64,000 bases of DNA from Pararge aegeria (lineage: Eukaryota; Arthropoda; Insecta; Lepidoptera; Nymphalidae), in assembly GCF_905163445.1 (NCBI RefSeq), contig NC_053183.1, positions 17,546,001 to 17,610,000 of the forward strand, written 5' to 3'. The translations under genes and the position numbers were made by a program. Below are positions 10,401 through 22,800 of the stretch, one piece after another. Each line of letters opens with the position of its first letter. Position 1 is the first letter of the stretch. The notes beneath the pieces were generated by a model, which made no database searches, was not told where the DNA came from, and saw only the letters and a list, made by a program, of their open reading frames with translations.

Positions 10401-12717
10401 ATAAGATATTAGAAAACAGAGTATAGGTAACTGTCTATAGGTATGTATTTTAAAATGCGTTAGATACGTTTTTGACCGGTTCAGAGACGGCTAAAACTTA
10501 CCAGAATGCATATCAATTCTCAGTCCATGTTTGACAATGGAGCTTGCTTCGTGTTGCATGTGGAACACCACACAGCAGTGGTCGTCTGCCACATATGATT
10601 GCACCTCCACTCCTGTCAGCATGGACATTAGCTCCAGATTTCTCTTTAATGTCTCTACTGAAGATGTTAGAACTATTTTCTATTAAAAAAAAAATTAACT
10701 AAGCATAGTTTGACAAAGAGTTGTTATCCATGCTAATATTATAAATATGAAAGAAAGTTTTTGTTTGCTTTTTACCTATTTTCTCAGCTCCCCTTCACCT
10801 ATCTTAGTGAAATTTGGCATATGGAGCATTGCATCCTGGAGCTAAACATAGGGCCTTTTTTTTATACTGGAAAAATGACCTTAATAATATTTTGTTTAGT
10901 TTATCAATAAATCAATCAAAAATACTTTATTGCACACAAGAACAAAACAGAAATAAATAAAAGAGAACAAAGGTACAACTCATCTAAATTTGTGTAACAA
11001 AGGTGGCCTTTTGAGTTTATGTTACCTATATTTAGGCATCCTGGAGGTATACAGAATATTGTTACATCCCAATATTAAAAAAATATTTTAATAACTACAT
11101 AAGTAAATATATGATATACAGATTGCAGCTACATGTACAGCTAATAGTGTATATATACAATAGTTTACAAATGTACTTTATCACCATCACATCTAACTGT
11201 AAAATGTGTAAACTGTTATAAGTGAAATATGAATTTTGGTCATCAAAAGTTTGTTTGATTGGTATCTCTAATTTAAATAAAATAAAAATTTTAAATAGAC
11301 AAGGATATTCTTATTAGTTATTTTACTTATTAGTTCATGTTTTTTTCAACACACAAATTTTTTTGATACAGACAAAAGTTATCAAAGGTGTACAAACATT
11401 AAACAAACCTGTGGTTTAACAAAAGGTGTCTCTTTGCTTTTTGGAAAAGATGCTTTTTTTCTACAGTTGTTCCTTTGAATTTGGAAGAGTTCATTCTGCT
11501 TCTCCTGCAGCTTTTGCTCTAATTTCTGTACTTCTTCTTGCAACTCATCACAGCCTTCTGGATGTTTATTAGTAGCTACAAATGCATGGAAACTGCTATT
11601 ATTACAAAACTTATAACAGTCTATTTAATTGCAATAAGCAATGATGTGTAGTATATATTATCTGTCTTGACTAATATAAACCTCTCTCATTACTTTCAGT
11701 GTAAAAAAAAATTATAATTAGAACAAAAGAAAAATAATAAAATCATATACACAAAAAAATGAAAAATTTGTCTGGGTGTAGGCTTCAGTGGCTAGTTACC
11801 ATCCTACTGAAAAAGCTGTGCCGCTTAGCTCCTTTGCATTCCGTAATTATGCTTTGTAGAAATCTATTAGAGGTTAAATAAATAAATACACTACAACAAT
11901 ACACACATCACCACCTAGCCCCAAAGTAAGCGTAGCTTGTGTTATGGGTACTAAGATGACTGATGAATAATATACACAAATACTTATAGAATAAAGATAA
12001 ACACCCAGACACTGAAAACATTCATGTTCATCACAGAAACATTTCCCAGTGTGAATCAAATCCACAGCCTTGGATTCAGAAACCAGGGTCACTGCCCACT
12101 ACACCAATAGGTCGACAGAATGCTACCATCTTAGACAGCTTCATCACTTACCACCAGGTTAGATAATGGAGATCATCTTTTCAAAGGTCATTTTTTGTCT
12201 GAATCTGCGGATCTTTAACATGCCTGTTCCCTTCTGTTTTATTTATTATAGATATTAATTATGTTATTATAGATATATATTTATTTATTATAGATATTAA
12301 TTATGTAGGTATATATTAATTATTATCACTATCTATATATTTTATTGTAAGTTTATTATATTTGTATAGATAGGTATATATGCATGTTTATTTAAATGCA
12401 CCACCTACCTCTCTTCTTTTGCTGTTTTTAACTCTTTTGGTTGCCTGGAAGAGTTCGCTATATAGCGATAAGGCCACCAAAATGTATACTTTTTGTAAAA
12501 TTTTTACTTATCATTTTACTATGTTTATGTGGTGTACAATAAAAGTGTATTCATTCATTCATAATGGTCAAGGGCTAAACGTTTTTTTCTTAAACCTACT
12601 TCACACTAAAAGTTAAGTCGCAGTAAACCACGAATGTATTAGGGACCTCCGCCAATAATACTTACCGCCTTTTCGAAAAAGCTTTGTGATTTTTAACTGT
12701 TTCTTTAAGTGTGGCAT
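7462..12717 (-). CDS. CENP-P-like inner kinetochore protein (seven exons)
   Basis: Coding exons on the minus strand are 12717-12666, 11575-11409, 10679-10502, 10246-10089, 9228-9054, 8450-8326 and 7599-7462. Together they make 993 nt, 330 residues plus a TGA at 7464-7462, and every junction keeps frame with GT-AG borders. The N-terminus MPHLKKQLKITKLFRKG is basic. A coiled coil (about 27-55, DELQEEVQKLEQKLQEKQ) follows. Residues 88-99 (LELMSMLTGVEV) align with the 'LSFLSTLTGINI' segment of vertebrate CENP-P. The region after it matches the RWD-like fold: MPLGFNLKAVVEEFDKITRP, then an RRALVAYYDRLQQY helix. CENP-P works in the CENP-O/P/Q/U/R part of the constitutive centromere network. The last exon adds an unusual Gln/Arg/Asn-rich basic tail. 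A family assignment made by eye at low identity could be another RWD kinetochore protein. Confidence 0.6.
7654..7975 (+). mobile_element. Metulj-like SINE containing a LINE 3'-end fragment
   Basis: The head 'ggccgattggcgcagtgggc' with B-box 'gtgggttcgattcccaca' starts at 7656. At about 7776-7872 the body is interrupted by 'aaaattcatttatttcaagt' and 'aggcctaatataagcact', the LINE tail seen at 1652. The SINE body then resumes with 'ttcatcagtcatcttagta'. It lies in intron 6 of the CENP-P-like gene. Confidence 0.7.
8610..8970. mobile_element. Repeat with 'gctgtgttccggtc' core followed by a miniature element
   Basis: Positions 8610-8760 match a middle-repetitive family also at 14400, 47170, 48500 and 55430: 'tgctgtgttccggtc', 'gcttaacac', 'gtgttgctc'. 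From about 8763 to 8966 is a copy of the 'GGCTAGCA/GGGCAGGAG' miniature family, containing 'gatataattaacgtgtcca' and 'gttgataaagctgcaggaga'. Both lie in intron 5 of the CENP-P-like gene. Confidence 0.6.
9420..9640 (-). repeat. LINE 3'-end repeat
   Basis: Segments 'ggaaaagagcgaactgctga', 'gtaggatctgccttctgaac' and 'cttgaaataaacgaattttg' match the tail at 16131-16290. It lies within intron 4 of the CENP-P-like gene. Its orientation is that in which the tail reads toward GAATTT on the + strand. Confidence 0.65.
10725..11200. repeat. Decayed Helitron-like start and LINE tail in CENP-P-like intron 2
   Basis: 'atgctaatattataaatatg' at about 10732, followed by 'cttagtgaaatttggcata', is the start consensus of a Helitron-like family seen at 15042. 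From 10905 'aaatactttattgcacac' and 'aaaggtggccttttga' resemble, in inverse orientation, the LINE 3' ends at 42047 and 51440. Both are diverged. Confidence 0.4.
11775..12170 (+). mobile_element. Second-family SINE split by a Metulj-like SINE
   Basis: The left half, 11775-11875, has 'gtggctagttaccatcctac' and 'tgccgcttagc'. The right half, 12114-12170, has 'gctaccatcttagacagctt' and 'catcacttaccaccaggtta'. Between them, at 11877-12113, is an inverse Metulj-like SINE ('aaagtaagcgtagcttgtg', 'cacccagacactgaaaac'). The nesting shows that the Metulj-like insertion is younger than this copy. It lies in intron 1 of the CENP-P-like gene. Confidence 0.65.
12415..12565 (+). repeat. LINE 3'-UTR fragment
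   Basis: 'gttgcctggaagagttcgct', 'agcgataaggccacca' and a (TTCA)n tail at 12552-12562 match the complement of the LINE 3' end at 31500-31560 and 51520-51570. This copy is on the + strand. Confidence 0.6.
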
Positions 12718-13704
12718 TTTATTAGCATCAAAATGCTCGAGTATTCTTCAAAATTAAAAAGCACTTCTTCAAGTTGTTACAATTATTTACAAATAAAAGT
12801 TTCAACAACAACTTTTATTTGAATGTTTTTTGAATTAAATATCAACCGTTGAATTGACAGTTTCCACTTGACAATGACAGCATCATATTTCGATTATAGC
12901 ACTGTCTTCTAGTTTTTTGGGTACCTTTACGATCAAGTGTTTGTATTCTCATATTTTTACGTAAAAATCTCATATAATATGTTACAAAATCGCATATATA
13001 TTACTCATTGTACAAAAGTCATAAACAGAAGCAGGCGTTACTTTGCATGATCCTAAAACAATGATTATCAAGCAAGACTTACCTGAAACTGTACAAGAAA
13101 TCCATGACAACTAAACCAACGTGGTAATTTCCATACAAAGTGACCAATTTAAATTTTTAGCTATTCTTTTAGTTTTGTTCGAAACTACCCTTATATAAGG
13201 GATAAAAGATACTAATTTAATTTTCAGATTCCTTTTGGATAAATTATTAAAAAAACAACAATAGTTCCATCATGGATCAGTTAATGATACTATTATAGTA
13301 GCAACGAATTTATTTATTTATCCATTTTCATTTTTTTGCAAGCCTAACGGATGGCAATATTTATATTATTAATTATAAGACCATGTAATAAATAAAACCA
13401 AATATATAGACCATATTTTAATGCCAAAGTTTTTTTATAAATACAACCCTGGAAAATTGCCGTTTCTTTTCCATTGTGGTAATTTTGTTGTAGAAATAAT
13501 AAAACTAAAATCCCTACTTTCTGTAATAAAAGTGAAGATATTTCCAATAGATATTTATTTGACAATCTTTCTCTCCAAAACTAACGGTCAGTTATAACTT
13601 TTCTGTCATTACCTAATTCTACGAGACTTTAAATCAAACGTAAATGTAGGTGTAGACCAGTTATATGAAATAAAAGCCAAACTATTTCTTGTGTAAATAT
13701 AAAA
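12718..13704. other. Spacer between EXD2 3' end and CENP-P-like 5' end
   Basis: No gene is seen. It must hold the CENP-P-like promoter (minus strand, upstream of 12717) and the sequence past the EXD2 poly(A) site. A small inverted repeat CAAATAAAAGTT...AACTTTTATTTG sits at about 12790-12822. No TATA box or initiator can be named with confidence. Confidence 0.4.
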
Positions 13705-13710
13705 TTTATT
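13705..13710 (-). terminator. Polyadenylation signal for EXD2
   Basis: AATAAA on the minus strand (TTTATT on +) lies 151 bases after the EXD2 stop codon. It is a canonical signal at a plausible 3'-UTR distance. Confidence 0.6.
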
Positions 13711-13860
13711 TAATAAAAGTATATAAAAAATATCATATTTAAAAGTTTAAAACATCATTGAAATATTGGTGTTTAATGGCGGCACAAATGTTGTACTATT
13801 ATTCATTTTGAACAGTAAATACTACAAGCTTTTAATGCTCTCTCTCAAACGCTTAAAAAG

Positions 13861-16800
13861 TTACACGGAAAGACCCAGCAGTCTCTGGTCCTCATCAGAA
13901 AGCCGTCCTTCTTTTAGACGCACAGTTAACCTGAAAATAAAAGCATTATAAGGGATTACTGTTGCACTCTTTGTTTAATAACTGTAAGTGGGTATGTCAT
14001 TGAACTTCTGGATGCAAGATCGTTTTAAACTTTTCTTTGACACATTATTCTGTGTATGACATGTATAAAAAAAAAAAATTAAAACTTATAGCTTCCTCTT
14101 TGATTTCTGATACTTACAAGATTTTGTCTTAATTACGTCGTAATAATTAATGATATTGATGTCAGCTACTGATTTATTCATCAGTACTGGCATCAATATC
14201 ATTAATTATTATTATTTATTCAGCTTCCATATGTGACCGCTATTTGGCAAAATAGCATTAAGTGACTGCGTCCATGACGGCGGCGACTGTGGGTAACACA
14301 GGCTTCATACTAAAATATTCTGATCACATCAGACAGACGCGGAAATCTAAACCAGGGATCCTGTTATCCGTACACAGACATCCTAGCCACCAATCAGAGC
14401 TCGTCCGGGGAAGAACTGCCACCATGCTTATTTCTGCCGCTAAGCAGCATTGTTACAATGCTGTGTTCCGGTCTGAAGAACGGGGTTTCCGGTTTAATTA
14501 CAGGCACAGGTGTTAAGCCTTACAGCTACGCTTCAGTTTGATGGAAACATGTTAAAATTTGCAGGACGTGTTCCTTGCATGCCCTGCGGAGTGTTGCCAT
14601 ACCATGTATTCCACATATCATCAGGTGGGCTATCTGCTAGGAGAGCATTAAAAAAAATTAAAATCACTATAAAAAAGTCCAAACCAACGACGTAGTTAAC
14701 CATACATACCTTTCTTCGTTATGCTTCAGAGACCACAGTTCAGGCATGTACTGGGGCTGCATAGACTTCAAGAAGTGCTCCCTCCACAGTTCCTCCAGAC
14801 GAAGCACGCCTTCGTTTTTCATAAAATACTCCATGACCTTGTGTCCATGCGACTCGTAGTCTTCGTTCTCGAATCTTCGAAGAAATACCAAGATTATTTT
14901 GGAATGAAGTTCTGAATACAGCTTACTTTAAACTACATTGTTAGGAACTGTCACGTAACGAAAAAGCGTTGTAATGTCGTAGTTGGTAGATCTGTTGTAG
15001 TTGGTGTTGTGAGGGACGCGCATAATAAGTCAATCTATATTTCTATACTAATATTATCAAGATGAAGAGTTTTTTTGGTTGAACCCGCTGATCTCAGCCA
15101 CTACTAGTTCGAATTGGAAAAATCTTTTTGCGTATAATTCATTTATCGAGGAAGGCAATAAGGCAATAGTCAAATAAACATCTAGCTACGGCCAATAGGA
15201 GCGGATCATCATAAAAAATGTTGCAAAGACGGAATAAAATATTCTTTTTGAGAGCTTCGGATGCGTGCGTTTCGGAATTCCTGCTCTTTTAAAGTCAAAA
15301 AACAAGTCCGCGACAGAATATGTCTATTTTTTAAGGTTGACTCATACGCGGACGAAGTCACCGGGGACCGCTAGTTTAACATATAAGAGTTTAATATATA
15401 TAGCTAATATATTGTACTTATAATTCTCATAGTTACAAAAAGAAACACAATATTTTACAAACGGCTTTTGGAGATAGGTAGAGATTTAGAATGTCGAATT
15501 TCAGAGCGAAGACAATTTGACAAACATGTATATATATTGTTATACTCTATGGTAGCTTATGTGATTAGCTGAAATGTACAAACGATCGTCTGACGACCCT
15601 AAATGTAATGTCATTGTTAACTGTCAAATTAAATTATTATTTTCGTTTTCCGAGAATGCAATGCAAAGTGAGAGTGGAAACTGGAAAAAGAAATTACTAA
15701 CACGACTTGTATCTCAGCGGCCTCCTTCAGCAGTTCCTCAGTAACAGTTTCGTGTTGCAAGTAATGCTGTAGTATGACGGCCTCCAGCTCTTTGCGCCTC
15801 GCCTCGGGAAGCACGTGTTTGCGTGACTGGTACAGTAGGGCTCGGGCGGCCGAACGGATTTTTCTTTAGAAAAAAAAGAAAAAATTATAAAAGCAGAATA
15901 TGGTATTTGACAGCTTTAAAAATTGCTGATGTCTTAAATTAACCATAATGCTATTTTAAAGCTATCTTATGAGTCATAGTTTGCAGTATTTTAAAAGAAA
16001 TTGATTAAATAAATTTAAATAAATAAATATGGCGCGAAAATGTTCCCTTAGAGTCACGTGACTGCAATGGCGTCACAAGCCGTCTAAATGTGAAAATTAA
16101 TGTTAAAATATAAAATGTAAATTTTTGATGTTGGAAAAGAGCAACTGCTGAGTTTCTTGCCGGCTTCTTCTCGGTAGAATCTGCCTTCCGAACCGGTGGT
16201 AGAGTCACTACACACGGACAGACTTTTCAAAAGTGCTTGTATTAGGCCTACTTGAAATAAATGAATTTTGAATTTGAATTTGAATTTAAAAGACTACTAC
16301 CAACTAGTAGTCTCGTATAAATAAACCCGAAAACTAGTTAAGGGTTTATTTATGAGAAATAATGGATTAATAGTTAATTACTGCGTATGTGTGTATCAAA
16401 TACAATAATTTTTAAAAATCAATCAATGACGAGCAACTAATATTAATAATTTTTACCAGATTTTAGTGTTTTTTTTTTCAATACACCGCTTCTTATTAGC
16501 AGGTCAGTTCGAAATTGAAATAAACGTTCGATAAGTTATTGGCTGCCATGTTTTGGAGTAAAAGATCGTTCTATTTTTAAATTACACGACAGATATGAGT
16601 TTACTATGAAATTTATTTTGCCGCTAAACCAAGACAGATATGAATTTTCTTACAACTTTTGCCGGCCGCTGCTCGTATATATTTGGCCAGTACAGCAATT
16701 TCGATTTATCTCAAAGAAGATTGTCAAATATTACACAAATTCCCAAGCATGTTTGAGAAAAAACTCTTTTTGAATATATGAGGAATGTTCTAAAAATGTT

Positions 16801-19800
16801 AGAACTACATTTAATTAATCAGTTTGTTTTACGTAATGCCTTTGTTGTTACGAGCTATTGTGATCTTTAATTCGACTCTCTAAGCCGAACGTGTCTTCCT
16901 TGACTCGTTTTTGGTACGCACTTGCAAACTGCATCCTCTGTGAGCCGGCTGTGGCCGTGCGAGCTGAGCGGAGCGTCGCAAAGCTCGGCAAGCCGCTCGC
17001 GGAGCGTGCGGTCGAGCATGTTCGACAGCTGGTGGCAAGACGCACATAAGAGAACCACGTCGTGGGACGAATGCTCCTTCATTATTTCTGGGACAAATAA
17101 AAATAGTGTTTTTTTAATACTTAGTAACTATACAAGGAACAAGTTCTACAGGTGTGTCGCAATGTGTTCATCAACCTAAGGCGTAGGTGTGACACCTTAG
17201 ATCCAGCAGACCCAAGTAAATAAGGCAAAATGTATGTTAATAGTAAAACATAAATAAATATACTACGACAATACAAACATCGCCATCCAGCCCCAAATGA
17301 AGCGTAGCTTGTGTTATGGGTACTAAGATGACTGATAAATATTTTTATGAATGATATACATAAATAATTATAATAAACAATCCTTATTTTATTAACTATG
17401 TACTTGACCTTATTTTTCCTTGTTATAAAAACAAAACACCGTGTGTATGTCTGCATGCCGAGTTTGAGGCGCGTAGGCATAGCTCGCGCTTCGTATGAAG
17501 TTGGAATAATGGAAAAATATGAATTGGAAAAATACTGTGTACACATAATATTACCATGACGAAGAGCAGCTACTAGGTAATAAACTAACCTGGGAAGTAC
17601 TTCCTGTACTCTCTGGGCACGACGTTCTTGCGTATATAAGAGTCCTGGCCGCCGCAGACGACGCACTTGTTTTCTTTCGTCAGCTGGTAGTATCGACCGA
17701 CGTCGCCCACATACCTGCCTGCTGGTTCGAACCGCAGACGGACTTTCAGAGGCTCTTTGCTTACCACATCCGCTAGTTCCTTTTCTACGTACCTATAGTT
17801 ACGAAAGAGCACATCGTTATACCATAACTAATTAAGCTCACGCACAGTCGGACAATCTTGAATGCTTGATAATATGCATGACGACTTAGTTTGAAAACCT
17901 GCCCTATGATGTTCGGAAGTATCTTCTATATTCAATAAATATCCTATTTTTGCAAAATATAAAAGGTTTTGTTGATATAAATTGCAAATTATATTTTAAA
18001 AAAATATTTCCCGCAATAACGCTCGCCGGATGTCGTGGCCGTACTCGTGGCGTCATAGGTAAAGAGTTCTATAGTCGTAAAAATATAATAGGCCCGTTTT
18101 GACATTTGTGCAAGACCATAGAATGTAACTTGGAATGAAACTGAAAGAAACAATAAAATAAAAATCAATTACATACAGTGTTTTAAAAAATACGTAAATT
18201 TTTTTGGGACCTTAAATAATATGAAAGAATATATCGCGAGGATTCTTTTTGCGCTTACTTTATCGTAGCATGCAATTTATAATTGTTGCGAAACGTTCCG
18301 AAAACAGTTACGTTCTTAGTCTTTTTTTTTATACTAGAGCTGTAACCATTTTTTTACTGAATATCGAAATTAAATATTGTGTAGTAATCTTTACTGCAAA
18401 GAATGAGCTTGGTTCTCAAAATGGGTTCTAAATAATGAGTCTGGGTTGATGTATCTGACCAAACGGCACATGACTGAAGCGTCCCCGCGCGCACTGCGCA
18501 GTTTTTCGTTCCTCATCTTGTAAAGTTGACTGTGCGCTCGTTTAAGTTTGATATATATATTGTTTACTATTACGTTAACTATGGCTCTTCTATTTTGGAC
18601 ATTAATTTAAACATAGTGATTTGACTCGATTTTTGTGTTTGTTGTTATATAGTACTAACTCTGTTTCAACATGTTGAAAAGTGGACGTATAATCAACAGC
18701 CAGTCACGCGTATTGGTTGTGAAGTTAAAGGAATACTTTGAACGAACGAACACTTTACAGTACATAATAATATCAATCAAGTACTGATACAAACTTGAAT
18801 TGATTTATCGTGAGTATCGAGTCCCGAGTCTTATGGTTCCATAACTAGTTACGTCGCGATGACAAATGTCAAAACGGGCCTATTACATTTTTACGACTAT
18901 AGTAAATCCTTGTTCAATAGCTAAAGATTGTAGAAGATAACAAAAAAACTTAGCAACTGTTAGTTTGAAATCACAAAATATTTAATATACCTACAAAGAG
19001 ACTTTCGTGACGTCATAATTTTGATTTCCGCGTTTCGCCTGTATGTCGCATCGCTAGATTTTAAAGTTTTATTTATTTAACAAAAATACCAATTTCACTT
19101 AGAATATAAATAAAATTATCTTTTTTATTTTTACATAAAGATACTTATAGATAGAAAATATATTATTATTTTAGCGGTTTTTGTTGCTGTTATTCATTGT
19201 AAAGTCAGTCATCTGAGGATGAACAGGTGTCGGAGCGAAACGTGCGTGGAAAGTACATAGCCGAAGATGTGTGTGTGTGTGTGTGATGTACTATATTTAT
19301 ACTTTCTTTAATCCTCGATGATGTGTTCGAACACATCATCGAGGATTAAAGAAAGTATAAATTACACAGTACAGATTATCCTACTTTTGATTAGGTATAG
19401 CAAATAAAGCTTAATTTTCATTATGTATCATGGAATTCACCAAAATTTACGGAGATTGACAGCCGAGGCCAAAATAGCCCAGGGAAACTAAAAACTTGTT
19501 TTCTGTTCCAAATAAATGAAATAAAATACCACATGGCTTTCTGGTTATCGCAGGTGCACAATAGCTCTCCATCGGGTGCTTCTAAGAAGCAATTGTGGTA
19601 CAGAGGCTTGGATCGCGTCGCATGCGGATATCTCTTCTGATCCAATTCTTTGATTTCTTTGCCATTTTTTGCCTCCTTCTCTTTAATCCTAAAAAAAATA
19701 TTTACTATTAGCGAGGGCTTCAAAATTGGGATCACAGTTATTTTTTATACCATAAAGTGTTTTCGGCTGGTCCATTTTGTAGGCTGCATACTCACTTACC

Positions 19801-22800
19801 ACACTCTCGTCTATAAACATAAAAAAAAAGAACTTACCTATGACTCTTATCCGAATTCTTATCATTCCTCTTACTTTTATAGGGCACGTCAACGTATCTC
19901 TTACAAACAATCAAGTCTTTCCAACAGCCGTTTCCGTGGCCACTCCAGAACCACGGGAATATGCCTCCTTTGTGATAGTCATTGATGAGTTTTACGAAAA
20001 TCTTTATGGCAACGTGGGCGTCAGCTGCCGCGTATTTCACCTGCCTGTCAGATAGTTCCTCTGCAGCCCAATCACTGCACCTTATCTAAAGAAGGAGTGA
20101 ATAATAGAAAAAAAAAATCAAAAGACGATGCAAAACGCAACCACGTAGGGATGCAGATCCTTACAGGGCCTCGCGGTTCGATGGTTGAAACAATTTCTCT
20201 GACCGCAAAATTATTATTATATTCTCTTATGTGTTCTCGATAACTCTTCAGGATACTTGACGCTTATCAAGTAGATATCGCCACTTGTGTATACGATTTA
20301 TCGATGAGTTGACGCAAAAGACATATAGGTAACCACTGATAAGCAGCAAACAAACCTAAACTAGTAAATTCAAAATTTTAATCAATCTCTCGCTTTAAAA
20401 TCCCTAACTGTTCTTCTCCTTTTCGTGCGCATTCATGTAGAGGAGCCTCGATTGCGGTCCGTCCTTTTTATCCGTGATCTACCCGCGTGCTCTGGTACCT
20501 CATACTGTCCCTTGACATACTGTCCCTTGGTATTACGCCTGCACACGTGACCGTAGAAACTGAGAATTCGCTCTTGAACTGCAGAAGATAAGCGCTCGTG
20601 GAGTATTGATTTATTTGTATGGAACAAGTTCCAGGAAGGTGGATCACACCGTTTATAATTGAAGAGATTCGAAATTCCTCTATTCATGTAGGCCTATCAC
20701 AGGCGTTCATACATATATGATTACATAATTGTAATTGGATGGTGATAACTTCGTTCGCTAAAGGTACGAGGGTTCCAAACGCGCCCTAGTCTAAGAAGAG
20801 CCCACAACAAACAAAACTATAGAGGTAAGAATCAACCAAAAGCTAGGTACCTAACGAAAACATTACCTGTCGCTGTTTACGTAGTTTTCCGGCTTCTGAG
20901 CTATCGTAACCCTAATAATATATCCAGTGTATACTCTATATGTATACTCTGTATTAAATGTCCGATTGGAATAAATTAAAAAGTATTTTATTGCTATAAA
21001 TGAATGTCCTTGATGATAAAACTATTTATTTTAATAACAAATTAATAATGCGATACTAATGTATCCCCTTTTTGTTTCTACCGGCGATCTCATAAAATTT
21101 TAGAACACAACAGTTTTCTCAGCTCACGCGAAATAAATATTTTTTTTACATTTCAACAATTTACTTACCCTCCAAGTTTTATCCAGTACAATGCCCAGTA
21201 GGGATTTAGACTGTGTAGCCAACCCGCCATCTTCGTAGCCACACAGACGTGCCAGATGCCTTATATCAAGTGTGCCTTTCATGTACACTCCATAATCCTG
21301 CGTCAAGTACCTCGCATCGTCTTTTGGTGCCACCCCTACTTTGTATATACTTTCGTCCTCCAATAGGTCCTGAAAGAGATATAAAACATTATGTTTAAAG
21401 CTATAGCTAGTTATTGCTTCGTCAGCGTTATTTTTTTGTATGGATATCTCCAGTAGATAATTATCGCGACTCGTTACTCGTATTTTCCTATAGAGATGGA
21501 CAAGACAATAGATATACATGACTTTCTCGTAGCGCATGCTAGCCCTATTATTTTCTCAATAACTTAAATATTACATCTTCTTTGCTTGAATTATCCTTTC
21601 ACCTCATTATATGTATAAATTTATAAACATATAATAAACATAATATAGAGTAGTTAAAGAATATTGGACGGAGTCTGGTCCTATTTAATGACCTTTTATT
21701 AACTGAACCTGTAAGAGCAATTAATTTTAATGCTCTTTTGTAATTTTATCGTTTCATCAGTACTTAAGTCTTAAATTATAACCCTAAAATCAACTTACCT
21801 GCAAAGTTTTAGGTATTGATTTAATTAGATTCAATCTGAACAGAACACAATAGCCGTCATATGTGGATAGTTGCAGCAGGGCAATAGGCTGCCTCTTCCC
21901 TTGTTCTGTAACCCATTCACAGTCAAAACCTATAGCATGGTGCCCACTACATTTCCTGAAATTTTTAAATAGGTAACCCTATAGTTTGACATGACTCCAG
22001 GGTCCAGGTTAACCTGAGCCGCAAGCAGAAGAAGAAGAAGAACCCTAGTTTCCCTTAATTTTAAGCCCTCAGCATAACAAGCATGGCAAGGAGACAATTA
22101 TCCCTAGCACTTAACACAAGTGGAAATAATAACCAAATAATATATTATGTGTAATAATAAACAAGGGTAAACATCTCCTATTCCATGTTCCCACACTTTA
22201 GCAGGTTGACATGTTAAGTATATACATTTTCAGGGTATATAATTGGTGGATATAATTTTCAACATGTGTGTTTTTTTTTTATATAAAATTGAACAACATT
22301 AAATTTAAAATAAGTTATAATAATGTTTATTTTTATATTTAAATACTAATACTATTGCATCATAATTATCGAAACAGCTCTGAGTCTGAGTCATACAATT
22401 ACATGTTTTTCTTAGCAATTCTTCAGGACTTCTCTACTAGTATATCTATTTAATATTTTGTAAAACTTTACTTTTAGGTACACTAGATTTTTTTGGTTTT
22501 TACTCCTCTACAAGTTATCCCTTGACTGCATGTATGTAATGATGTGACAAAGATCGTAGAATCCTAACCTGATAGGAGTATGATAGTTATATTAAACCCC
22601 TAATCAGGATGTCGCGACTGCCAAAGTCTCCTAAGAAAGACAAGAACAAAGAAAGTAAAGAAATTATACATTTAAAATTTTCCTTGCTGGGGGACAAGAA
22701 CCACCCTTTTATAATATTACCTTCTTAATTTGATGATGGCTTGGCTACAGGCCTCTTCTGATGCAATAATTTCAATTGACAAATAATTCAAGGCGTCTTC

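Noticed and set aside
17121..17666. 181-codon minus-strand frame
   Set aside because: It is the out-of-frame shadow of EXD2 exon 6 continued through the intron and a SINE.
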